9,032 bases of DNA from Allosphingosinicella sp. (GCA_030146745.1 JASLBD010000209.1:1-9032); one strand, 5' to 3'. Positions 1 to 6,230 are shown, counted from the stretch's first letter. A program made the numbers and translations. The notes: generated from the letters alone by a model not told the origin.

Positions 1-1287
1 GAGAGCCTGTTCCGCCTCACCGACCTCGAGGTGAAGATATCGCTCAACATGAACGTCCTCGACGCCGACCGCACGCCGCGGGTGATGGGGCTGAAGGAGG
101 TGCTCTCCGCCTGGCTCGCCCACCAGTTCAGCGTCCTCGTCCGCCGCGCCCAGCACCGCGTCGAGAAGATCGACGACCGCCTCGAACTGCTCGAAGGCTA
201 TATCATCGCCTTCCTCAACCTCGACCGCGTGATCGAGATCATCCGCACCGAGGACGAGCCCAAGCCGGTGATGATCGCCGAGTTCGAGCTGGGCGACCGC
301 CAGGCCGAGGCCATCCTCAACATGCGCCTGCGCTCGCTGCGCAAGCTCGAGGAGATGCAGCTGAGGGGCGAACGGGACAAGCTCGTCGCCGAGCGGCAGG
401 GCCTCGAAGCCCTGGTCAACGACCCGAAGCTTCAGCGCAGGCGCCTGGTGAAGGACCTGAACGCGCTTCGCGACCGCTACGGCCCGGCCACCGGGCTCGG
501 CCGCCGCCGCACCCTGATCGAGGAGGCGGCGCCGGCGCGCGAGATTCCGCTCGAAGCGATGATCGAACGCGAGCCGATCACGGTCATCATGTCGCAGCGC
601 GGCTGGATCCGGGCGATGAAGGGCCATGTCGACCCGGCCGAGGCGGAGGCGCTGAAGTTCAAGGAGGGCGACGGCGGCCGCTTCTTCTTCCACGCCCACA
701 CCACGGACAAGCTGCTGCTCGCCGCCGCCGACGGGCGATTCTACACGCTCGCCGCCGACCGGCTGCCCGGCGGGCGCGGGTTCGGCGAGCCGATCAAGTT
801 GATGGTCGACGTCGAGGGCGAGGGGAATATCGTCGCCCTGTTCCGGGCCGGCGCGGCGGACAAGCTCCTGCTCGCCACCAGCGACGGGCGCGGCTTCGTC
901 ACCTCCGCGGCGGGGGCCGTCGCGGAGACCCGCAAGGGCAAGCAGGTCGTCAATCTGAAGCCGGGAGCGCGGTTGAAGGCGGTTCGGCCGGTCGGCGAGG
1001 GTCACGATTATGTCGGGGTGATAGGCGAGAACCGGAAGCTCGTCGTCTACCCGCTCGCCGAGCTGCCCGAGATGGGCCGCGGCCAGGGCGTCCAGCTCCA
1101 GCGCTACCGCGACGGCGGCCTCGCCGACGCGACCAGCTTCCGCTTCGCCGACGGCCTCAGCTGGCCGATGGGCGGCGATAGCGGCCGGACCCGGACCGAG
1201 CCCGACATGAACCCCTGGCGAGCGGCGCGCGGGGCCGCGGGGCGGATGCCGCCCATGGGTTTCCCGAAGGAGAGGCCGTTCGGGTGA
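1..1287 (+). CDS. parC: DNA topoisomerase IV subunit A (ParC), 3' part of gene
   Basis: Topoisomerase IV is a type IIA topoisomerase that decatenates sister chromosomes; ParC is the DNA-cleaving and DNA-wrapping subunit and works with ParE. The reading frame is open from base 1 (ESLFRLTDLE...) and gives the last 428 residues, so the active-site tyrosine region lies upstream of the window. The end of the breakage-reunion domain and its coiled coil are visible (fragment residues about 25-150), with the ParC-like signature AEAILNMRLRSLRKLEEMQL. From about residue 185 a degenerate beta-pinwheel C-terminal domain follows, with repeated blades (e.g. ATSDGRGF, RKGKQVVNL). The tail SGRTRTEPDMNPWRAARGAA resembles what I recall of sphingomonad ParC. 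GyrA is less likely, because I see no canonical GyrA-box (QRRGGKG) and the helix reads NMRLRSL where GyrA usually has a DMRL/DLRL variant. The gene stops with TGA just before a hairpin. Confidence 0.95.
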   Translation, partial: ESLFRLTDLEVKISLNMNVLDADRTPRVMGLKEVLSAWLAHQFSVLVRRAQHRVEKIDDRLELLEGYIIAFLNLDRVIEIIRTEDEPKPVMIAEFELGDRQAEAILNMRLRSLRKLEEMQLRGERDKLVAERQGLEALVNDPKLQRRRLVKDLNALRDRYGPATGLGRRRTLIEEAAPAREIPLEAMIEREPITVIMSQRGWIRAMKGHVDPAEAEALKFKEGDGGRFFFHAHTTDKLLLAAADGRFYTLAADRLPGGRGFGEPIKLMVDVEGEGNIVALFRAGAADKLLLATSDGRGFVTSAAGAVAETRKGKQVVNLKPGARLKAVRPVGEGHDYVGVIGENRKLVVYPLAELPEMGRGQGVQLQRYRDGGLADATSFRFADGLSWPMGGDSGRTRTEPDMNPWRAARGAAGRMPPMGFPKERPFG

Positions 1288-1292
1288 AGGAA

Positions 1293-1317
1293 CGGGCCCG
1301 CCTGTGGGGCGAGCCCG
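1293..1317. terminator. Terminator-like hairpin between convergent genes
   Basis: Arms CGGGCCCGCC (1293-1302) and GGCGAGCCCG (1308-1317) pair over 10 positions with one C/A mismatch around a five-base loop. The hairpin starts 5 bases after the parC stop and lies 20 bases beyond the stop of the opposing six-cysteine gene, so it could serve both. There is no strong T-run on either side, so it may be only a weak or stabilising 3'-end structure. Confidence 0.45.
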
Positions 1318-1337
1318 CGTCTCCTTCGCGCTTAAGC

Positions 1338-1589
1338 TCAGTCGAGCCGGGCGGCGAGCAGCTCCGGGCCGGCCGGCGCCGCATAGTCGCCGCAATACTG
1401 CTGCTGGCACCAGTTTTGGCACAATTGATACTTGGCAGGCTGGTTCGAGTTGATGACATAGGCCTGTCTACAGTTGAGGTGGCATTCCATGCACGGGTCA
1501 TATTCCTGCGACATGGCCGGGGCCGGTGCCGTCAGGGCGCCGATCGATGCCAGCATCAACATCGCCGCACGGCTAAAAGACTTCTTCAT
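1338..1589 (-). CDS. Small secreted six-cysteine protein, function unknown
   Basis: I do not recognise a family. The protein has 83 residues. A signal peptide is clear: basic start MKKSFSR, hydrophobic core (residues about 8-20), and a likely cleavage after APA or near AMS-QE (residues 24-28). The mature part holds six cysteines, C33, C36, C40, C57, C61 and C66, spaced C-x2-C-x3-C-x16-C-x3-C-x4-C. The two CX3C pairs sit on segments that could form an antiparallel helical hairpin in which C33-C66, C36-C61 and C40-C57 would pair. C33-M-E-C36-H37 also matches the CXXCH heme c motif. The ATG at 1589 is preferred over the GTG directly before it (1592) because of the ribosome-binding-site spacing. 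The cysteine-bearing part is visibly less GC-rich than its neighbours. The gene runs in the same direction as cca but 145 bases downstream of it, so it is probably transcribed separately. Confidence 0.75.
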   Translation of the reverse strand: MKKSFSRAAMLMLASIGALTAPAPAMSQEYDPCMECHLNCRQAYVINSNQPAKYQLCQNWCQQQYCGDYAAPAGPELLAARLD

Positions 1590-1597
1590 CACGGTCT

Positions 1598-1604
1598 CTC
1601 CCCT
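1598..1604 (-). promoter_or_regulatory. Ribosome binding site of the six-cysteine gene
   Basis: On the minus strand AGGGGAG ends 8 bases before the ATG at 1589, but only 5 bases before the in-frame GTG at 1592. The spacing favours the ATG as start. Confidence 0.6.
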
Positions 1605-1734
1605 AAGAGGCGCGCCGCACGGAAAAGCGCGGCGAGGGCAGGCTGGAGACGGAGTCCGGGGCGGTCAACGACAACAAGTTCCGATATGGAGGCAATCACT
1701 TACCTTGGAATGCCGACGGCCCCCGGTGATCCTG

Positions 1735-2943
1735 TCATGGGCCTTCCCGCAACGCGTCGTCGACATGGCGGCGGGCGATGGCGCGCTGCGCCGGCCCTTC
1801 CGGCGGGAAGCCCGCTTCGGCCCATTCGCGCTCGATCGCCTGCAGGGTGCGGGCGACGACAGGGCCGGGGGCGAGGCCCATGGCGATGAGCTCGCCGCCG
1901 CCGACCCGAAGCCGGGGCCGCTGCCAGCCGGCCAGAGCCGCCGCCGCGCCCGGATCGCCCTCGCCGAGCAGGATCCGGTCCGCCGCTTCCTCGGCGCCGA
2001 TCGCGTAGGCGAGCATTTCAGGCGACCGGCCCTCGTCGCCGCCGCGGCCCGCAGCGGCCACCAGCCTTTTCGCCGACCGGTTCGACAGCCGCAGGCGGGC
2101 AGCGACCGCGGCCGTCTGCTCGCCGTCGGCGGGGAGCAAGGCGGCGAGGCGCCGCAGCGCACTCGGCTCCATGCCCGCTTCCGCCTCCCGCCGAACCAGC
2201 CTCGCCAGCCGCTCGGGCCCGTCCGGCCCGATCTCGGGAAGCACCGGCTTCAGGATGCCCCGCGCGACCATCAGCCGGACGGCAGCGACCGGCTCCGGCA
2301 AGGCGAGCAGCTTGGTCAGCTCGTCGGCGATCCGCTCCCGCGACAGGGCCATCAGGTCGTTGGCCCGCTCGGCGCAGGCGTCGAGCCCGGCGGCATCGGG
2401 CTCGCCGGCCCCGAACCGGGCGAAGAAGCGGAAGAAGCGGAGAATGCGAAGATGGTCCTCCGCGATCCGGGTCAGCGGATCGCCGATGAAGCGGACGCGC
2501 CGGGCGTCGAGGTCGGCCTCGCCGCCGAAATAATCGACGACCTCCAGGGTCGCCGGATCGGCGAACAGGGCGTTGATCGTGAAGTCGCGCCGGGCGGCGT
2601 CCTCCCGCCAGTCGTCGGTATAGGCGATTGTGGCCCGGCGGCCGTCGGTGGCGACGTCGCGCCTGAGTGTCGTCACCTCGACCGGCTTGCCGGCGACGAC
2701 GGCGGTGACGGTGCCGTGGGCGAGACCGGTCGGGACCGCCTTGATCCGCGCCTTGCCGAGCCGGTCCAGCACCTCCTGCGGCGGGAGGCGGGTGGCGAGG
2801 TCGACGTCGCTGACCGCGAGCCCGAGCAAGGTGTCCCGGACGCAGCCGCCGACATAGCGCGTGTCGCCATCGCCGGCGCCGAGCGCGGCGAGCAGGGCCT
2901 TCATTCCCTCCTGCCGCTGCCAGGACGCCTTGGGCAGCTTCAT
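1735..2943 (-). CDS. cca: CCA tRNA nucleotidyltransferase (class II)
   Basis: The enzyme adds or repairs the 3'-terminal CCA of tRNAs from CTP and ATP without a nucleic acid template; it is cytosolic. The protein has 402 residues. The nucleotidyltransferase head is at residues about 25-155: GGCVRD (32-37), the metal-binding pair in SDVDLAT (D46 and D48), RRDFTINAL (118-126, ribose/nucleotide recognition), and the RNA-binding/turn region GDPLTRIAEDHLRILRFFRF (about 154-173). The alpha-helical body fills the rest. No C-terminal HD phosphohydrolase motif is visible, unlike the longer E. coli-type enzyme. The frame remains open far upstream, but the ATG at 2943 is the right start: it overlaps the TGA of the Nudix gene as ATGA (4 bases), which implies translational coupling. 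It is the last gene of the three-gene minus-strand operon. I see no strong terminator after its stop. Poly(A) polymerase (PcnB) is a related alternative but less likely with this length and context. Confidence 0.95.
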   Translation of the reverse strand: MKLPKASWQRQEGMKALLAALGAGDGDTRYVGGCVRDTLLGLAVSDVDLATRLPPQEVLDRLGKARIKAVPTGLAHGTVTAVVAGKPVEVTTLRRDVATDGRRATIAYTDDWREDAARRDFTINALFADPATLEVVDYFGGEADLDARRVRFIGDPLTRIAEDHLRILRFFRFFARFGAGEPDAAGLDACAERANDLMALSRERIADELTKLLALPEPVAAVRLMVARGILKPVLPEIGPDGPERLARLVRREAEAGMEPSALRRLAALLPADGEQTAAVAARLRLSNRSAKRLVAAAGRGGDEGRSPEMLAYAIGAEEAADRILLGEGDPGAAAALAGWQRPRLRVGGGELIAMGLAPGPVVARTLQAIEREWAEAGFPPEGPAQRAIARRHVDDALREGP

Positions 2944-3536
2944 TCCGCAAGCTCCAGCCTGCGTGACAGGTTGACGATCATCGCCGCCGTCGCGCCCCAG
3001 ATCCGGCGGCCCTCCCATTCGATCTCGTAATAGCTGCGCTCGCGGCCCTGCCACGGGGCGGTCCGGACCCTTTGGTGCCTGGGATCGAGCAGGAAGTGGA
3101 GCGGCGCCTCGAACATCGCCGCGACCTCGCCCGGCTGGGGCTCGAGTTCGAGGCCGGGCGGGACGACTCCGACGATCGGGGTGACCTCGAAGCCGGTGAC
3201 CGTGCGGTAGAGGTCCGCCGCCCCGATCACCTCGACCGCGTGGCGGGGAAGGGCGATCTCCTCCTCGGCCTCGCGAAGGGCGGCGGCGACGGGGCCGTCG
3301 TCTTCCGGGTCGATCCGGCCGCCCGGGAAGCTGATCTGCCCGGGATGCCTGCGCATCGTCTTGGGCCGCTCGGTCAGGATCACCGTTGGCGAGGCGTGGT
3401 CGACCACCGCGACCAGCACCGCGGCCGGAGTGAGATCGCCGTCCGCCTGTTCCAGCACGTCGCCCTCGAGCAGGACCGGCCGGCGCCGGTGCCCCCGCTC
3501 GAGCGCGTCCCGGAGCCGCCCGGCGAGGCCGGTCAC
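2940..3536 (-). CDS. Nudix hydrolase, CoA pyrophosphatase type
   Basis: Members of this subgroup (NUDT7 / PCD1 / YeaB type) cleave CoA, acyl-CoA or oxidised CoA to 4'-phosphopantetheine derivatives and 3',5'-ADP. The protein has 198 residues, a usual length for the group. The subgroup-specific CoA signature is complete: ILTERPKTMRRHPGQISFPGG (residues 53-73). The Nudix box follows without a break (GGRIDP..., then REAEEEIAL at 88-96), with metal-binding E89, E92 and E93. The glycine usual in EExGL is Ala95. The start is GTG at 3536, which overlaps the stop of the upstream DUF1285 gene as GTGA; a longer reading into that gene is open but gives no plausible protein. The 3' end overlaps cca by 4 bases. 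The three genes are therefore probably co-transcribed and translationally coupled. The exact substrate is inferred from the family. Confidence 0.9.
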   Translation of the reverse strand: MTGLAGRLRDALERGHRRRPVLLEGDVLEQADGDLTPAAVLVAVVDHASPTVILTERPKTMRRHPGQISFPGGRIDPEDDGPVAAALREAEEEIALPRHAVEVIGAADLYRTVTGFEVTPIVGVVPPGLELEPQPGEVAAMFEAPLHFLLDPRHQRVRTAPWQGRERSYYEIEWEGRRIWGATAAMIVNLSRRLELAE

Positions 3537-4096
3537 GCCGAATCCATCGGGAAGAAAATTCCTCCGCTCCAAAGGCCGGGCGGATCGCCGCCGGCGAGGG
3601 CGATTTCCGCCAGTTCGTAATAGACCGGGCGGGCGACGAGCGCGTCGAGGCCGCCGCGGACCCGGACATAGGGATGCGGCCCTTCCGGCCCGGACTCGAA
3701 GCGCAACGGATGGTCCGGGCCGGCGACGACGAGGTCGCCGGTGTTGAGCCGGAAGGCGAGCGACATCGACTCGCCTTCGCCTTCGGCCTTGAGCTCGACG
3801 GCGACGAACGGAGCGTCCTCGACCTGGATGTCGAGCTTCTCCACCGGAGTGACCAGGACGAAGCGGCCGTCCGGCTCGCGCCGGAGGATGGTCGCGAACA
3901 GGCGCACCATCGCCTGCCGTCCGATCGGGCTGCCCTGATGGTACCAGGTGCCGTCGCGGGCGATGCGCATCTCGCTGTCGCCGCAGTGGGTCGGGTTCCA
4001 CTTCTCGACGGGGGGCAGCTTCTTCTCCTCGGCCAGGCGCGCGATCTCGGCGAGCGACAGGCCGGCGAGGTCGTCGGGGGGCGGGGGCATGGGCAT
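3533..4096 (-). CDS. DUF1285 family protein
   Basis: The protein has 187 residues and is recognisable as a DUF1285 (PF06938) protein by PPVEKWNP (28-35), the segment SEMRIARDGTWYHQGSPIGR (41-60), LFATILRREPDGRFVLVTPVEK (about 66-87), IQVEDAPFVAV (90-100) and a C-terminal WSGGIFFP segment (176-183). No biochemical role for the family is known to me, so no function is assigned. There is no signal peptide or membrane segment; the N-terminus is proline-rich (MPMPPPPDD). It is the first gene of the operon that continues with the Nudix hydrolase and cca, a linkage that recurs in alphaproteobacteria as I recall it. The ATG at 4096 is chosen because family similarity begins soon after it. No clear Shine-Dalgarno sequence precedes it, and the second ATG (4090) is a possible alternative. 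Confidence 0.88.
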   Translation of the reverse strand: MPMPPPPDDLAGLSLAEIARLAEEKKLPPVEKWNPTHCGDSEMRIARDGTWYHQGSPIGRQAMVRLFATILRREPDGRFVLVTPVEKLDIQVEDAPFVAVELKAEGEGESMSLAFRLNTGDLVVAGPDHPLRFESGPEGPHPYVRVRGGLDALVARPVYYELAEIALAGGDPPGLWSGGIFFPMDSA

Positions 4097-4172
4097 GATG
4101 CGCGCGACTCTGGCGGCGCGGGAGCCCGGCGGCAAGCCTTGCCGCCTCCGTTCGTCCGCCCTATCCGGCGCC
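4097..4172. promoter_or_regulatory. Divergent promoter region between the DUF1285 operon and the SDR-folB pair
   Basis: These 76 bases lie between two divergent start codons, so both promoters must fit here or inside the first codons of the opposite gene. I cannot pick out convincing -35/-10 boxes or a good Shine-Dalgarno sequence for either gene. This is assigned from gene geometry only. Confidence 0.45.
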
Positions 4173-4931
4173 ATGGCCAGCGAGTTCGAAGGCGCGCGGA
4201 CGGCGATCGTCACCGGCGGCGCGAGGCGGATCGGCGCCGCTCTGTGCCGGGCCCTCGCCGAGGACGGGTGGCACCTGCTCATCCATTGCCGCCGCTCGAT
4301 CGGGGAGGCGGAGGCGCTGGCCCGGGAGCTGGGCAACGCCGCGATCGTCGCCGCCGACCTCGCCTCCCCCGATTCGGCGACTCGGGTGATGGAGGCGCTG
4401 GACGGCCTTCCGCCGGCGCGGCTGCTCGTCAACAACGCCTCCCGCTTCGTCTATGACGGCGCCGACGATTTCACCGTGGAGGGCTGGGAGGCGCACCTTT
4501 CCACCAACTTGCGGGCGCCGGCTTTCCTCTCCCGGGCCTTCGCCGCCCGGGCGGAGGGCGGAGGCCTGATCGTCAACCTGCTCGACTCCAAGCTGGCCCA
4601 GCCCAATCCCGATTTCTTCAGCTATACCGTGTCGAAGTTCGGCCTCGCCGGCCTCACCGAGCTTTGCGCCCGGGCCTGGGCCGGGCGCGGGATAAGGGTT
4701 TGCGGGATCGCGCCCTCGGTGACCCTCGTCTCCGGCGCCCAGCAAAATTTCGATTCGGTCCACGGGCTCAACGCCCTTGGGCGCGGGGTCCGGGTCGAGG
4801 AGATCGTCGCGGCGCTCCGCTTCATCGTTGCAACGCCGACCCTCACCGGGCAGACGCTCACCCTCGACGGCGGCCAGCGCTTTCTGGGCCTTCCCCGCGA
4901 CGTGCAATTCCTGGAGCCGGACGATGAATGA
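4173..4931 (+). CDS. SDR-family pteridine reductase-like protein (PTR1/FolM type)
   Basis: This NADPH-type short-chain dehydrogenase has 252 residues. The cofactor motif is TGGARRIG (14-21), with Arg where most SDRs have the second Gly, as in FolM (TGGGRRIG) and PTR1. HCRRS (38-42) resembles the NADPH-selecting HxRS of PTR1. The NNAS motif is at 87-90, Y151-x3-K155 is the catalytic pair, and Asp138 lies exactly 13 residues before Tyr151, where classical SDRs have Ser; PTR1 (D181/Y194) and E. coli FolM share this spacing. IAPS (179-182) and LDGGQRF (231-237) complete the fold. PTR1 and FolM reduce dihydropterins (FolM: dihydromonapterin, with weak dihydrofolate reductase activity). The next gene, folB, overlaps by 8 bases and supports a pterin role. 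The start at 4173 is placed just before the Rossmann strand; the frame is open upstream but antisense to the DUF1285 gene. The exact substrate is not provable from sequence. Confidence 0.87.
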   Translation: MASEFEGARTAIVTGGARRIGAALCRALAEDGWHLLIHCRRSIGEAEALARELGNAAIVAADLASPDSATRVMEALDGLPPARLLVNNASRFVYDGADDFTVEGWEAHLSTNLRAPAFLSRAFAARAEGGGLIVNLLDSKLAQPNPDFFSYTVSKFGLAGLTELCARAWAGRGIRVCGIAPSVTLVSGAQQNFDSVHGLNALGRGVRVEEIVAALRFIVATPTLTGQTLTLDGGQRFLGLPRDVQFLEPDDE

Positions 4932-5325
4932 GGCGGTGAAGCTGGACGGCCTCGTGCCCGAGCGACTCGCGCCGAGGAGCCGCAAGATCGTGCTCGACGA
5001 TTATTGCGTGGCGGCGGACATCGGCTTCCACGAGTTCGAGGTCGGGGCGCCGCAGCGGCTTCTCGTCACCGTCGAGGTCTGGGTGGACGAGGCCAGCTTC
5101 CCCGCCGACGACCAGCCCGCAGGCGCCTGGGATTACGACTTCCTGCGCACCGAGATCGGAGCCCTGATCGAAGGTCGCCGCTTCAACCTGCAGGAGACGG
5201 TGGCCCGGGCGATCTACGATGTCGTCGCGGCGCGGCGCGGCGTGACCGGGCTTCGGGTGGCGACCCGCAAGCCGGACATCTATCCGGACTGCGCAGGCGT
5301 GGGGGTGGAGCTGACGTCCTTTTAG
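4924..5325 (+). CDS. folB: Dihydroneopterin aldolase (FolB-like)
   Basis: FolB converts 7,8-dihydroneopterin to 6-hydroxymethyl-dihydropterin and glycolaldehyde in folate synthesis; related FolX proteins epimerise the triphosphate. The protein has 133 residues, with a tunnelling-fold core from about residue 21. By alignment from memory, Glu37 (GFHEFEVG) matches the substrate-anchoring Glu22 of S. aureus FolB, Tyr71 (WDYDFLR) matches Tyr54, and Lys116 in KPDIYPDCAGVGVEL matches the catalytic Lys of E. coli FolB (KPGAVARAANVGV, same spacing). The helix NLQETVARAIYD corresponds to the conserved NLLE/LIE-A helix. The first about 20 residues look like a divergent extension. The ATG at 4924 lies inside the end of the SDR gene (8-base overlap, ATGAATGA), so the two are co-transcribed and probably translationally coupled. 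A strong hairpin follows the TAG stop by one base. FolX is an alternative; FolB is favoured by the catalytic Lys and Tyr. Confidence 0.87.
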   Translation: MNEAVKLDGLVPERLAPRSRKIVLDDYCVAADIGFHEFEVGAPQRLLVTVEVWVDEASFPADDQPAGAWDYDFLRTEIGALIEGRRFNLQETVARAIYDVVAARRGVTGLRVATRKPDIYPDCAGVGVELTSF

Positions 5326-5356
5326 AACCCTCTCCCGCGAATAGCGGGCGAGGGTT
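5326..5356. terminator. Bidirectional terminator hairpin between folB and the convergent exported-protein gene
   Basis: AACCCTC (5326-5332) pairs perfectly with GAGGGTT (5350-5356), and CCCGC (5334-5338) with GCGGG (5344-5348), with one T/C mismatch between the blocks and a GAATA loop. The structure fills nearly the whole gap between the two convergent stop codons. The plus-strand transcript ends the stem in UU only, and the minus-strand transcript continues with UUCUAAAAGG, so the U-tract is modest, but the stem is strong in both directions. Confidence 0.75.
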
Positions 5357-5357
5357 C

Positions 5358-6218
5358 CTAGCCCCGCCCCCTCGTCCTCACGCACGGCCCCAGCCGCTCG
5401 AGCACCAGCCGGTAATCCGCCTGGATCGCCGCCGCGCCTTCGGAGCCGGCCTCGGCCAAGCTCTGCCTCGGCAGAGCGCGCGGAAGGCCGCAGGCGAGGC
5501 GGTACCAGAGCAAGGTGCCCGGCGCCGGCGGAGCCGCCGCTTCGTCGACGATCTCGCTCAGCGCCACCGCCCATTGCGGGGTCTCGCCGGGCCGGCGGAG
5601 CACGCTCAGCGAGACCGGAGTGCCGCCGGCGGTCTGAAGGAAGATCTGGGTCTCGCTCTCGCCACGAATCGCTCCGGGCACGTGGAAGGCGCGGCCGATC
5701 CCGGCGATTCGGGGCGGCGGGGAGGCGGAGCTCGCCTCGAGGATGATCGAGCGCAGGGTCGAGGCGCGCTCCGGGGTGAAGGCGATCTGGGCGTCGGGGG
5801 CGGTGAGCTGAAGTTCGCCCGGCTTGCCCGCCACGGGCGCTGCGAGCAGGAGGAATTCGCTGCCCTTGCGCAGCCTGGGCGCCTTGCCCCGCGAGTCGCG
5901 CGGAAGATCGACGACGTAGCTGAGCCGTGCCGGAAGCGACTGCGGCGAGCGGATCAGCGAGACCAGCCCCGCCCGGACGTGGAATCGGACCATGCCCGGC
6001 TTCAGGCCCGGGGCGCGCTCGGCCTTGACCGGGGCGGCGTCGGCGACGCGGACATGGGCGGCGACCGGCGCCGCCAGCGCGAGATCGGCGAGATCGGCAT
6101 AGGTCGGGCCCGGGGCCGGGTCCGGCGCCGACCGCGTCTGCGATTCGGCCGGGACCGCCGCGGCCGCGACAAGAGCCGCCGCGAGCGTGTCTTTATAAAA
6201 AGTTGACCAGCCTGCCAC
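5358..6218 (-). CDS. Exported protein of unknown function
   Basis: The protein has 286 residues and I do not recognise a named domain. It resembles uncharacterised exported proteins that I recall from sphingomonads, which is a memory-based impression. The N-terminus is a signal peptide: MAGWSTFYK, then a hydrophobic Ala-rich core, with likely cleavage after AVPA (about residue 24). The next stretch is Pro/Ala-rich, then TYADLADLALAAPVAAHVRV begins a region that looks beta-rich with several hydrophobic strands (e.g. LSYVVDLP, EFLLLAAPV, TQIFLQTA). Two cysteines near the C-terminus (C243, C279) could form a disulfide in the periplasm. No catalytic signature or lipobox is visible. The GTG at 6218 is chosen for its excellent ribosome binding site. 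The gene is convergent with folB and divergent from tonB, so it shares the 257-base upstream region with the tonB-exb cluster. Confidence 0.8.
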   Translation of the reverse strand: MAGWSTFYKDTLAAALVAAAAVPAESQTRSAPDPAPGPTYADLADLALAAPVAAHVRVADAAPVKAERAPGLKPGMVRFHVRAGLVSLIRSPQSLPARLSYVVDLPRDSRGKAPRLRKGSEFLLLAAPVAGKPGELQLTAPDAQIAFTPERASTLRSIILEASSASPPPRIAGIGRAFHVPGAIRGESETQIFLQTAGGTPVSLSVLRRPGETPQWAVALSEIVDEAAAPPAPGTLLWYRLACGLPRALPRQSLAEAGSEGAAAIQADYRLVLERLGPCVRTRGRG

Positions 6219-6225
6219 TGTTCCG

Positions 6226-6230
6226 CCTCC
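6226..6230 (-). promoter_or_regulatory. Ribosome binding site fixing a GTG start
   Basis: On the minus strand GGAGG is followed by 7 bases and then GTG (6218). This near-ideal spacing is why the non-ATG start is accepted for the exported-protein gene. Confidence 0.75.

Noticed and set aside
1611..1636. GC-rich inverted repeat (CGCCGC/GCGGCG) upstream of the six-cysteine gene
   Set aside because: Six-base GC arms with a long loop are expected by chance at this base composition.
1474..3030. A 518-codon open frame on the plus strand across the cca gene
   Set aside because: It is antisense to cca, whose catalytic motifs are intact on the minus strand. The translation is Arg/Ala/Gly-rich without recognisable domains, as expected for the opposite strand of GC-rich coding DNA.
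2944..3669. Upstream open continuation of the cca frame (start at 3669)
   Set aside because: The added part overlaps the Nudix gene in another frame and is low-complexity Arg/Pro/Ala. The ATG at 2943 begins where family similarity begins and makes the ATGA overlap.
4173..4931. Classical 3-oxoacyl-ACP reductase (FabG) or generic SDR alcohol dehydrogenase
   Set aside because: The catalytic Ser is replaced by Asp at PTR1/FolM spacing, the glycine motif has Arg, and the gene overlaps folB.
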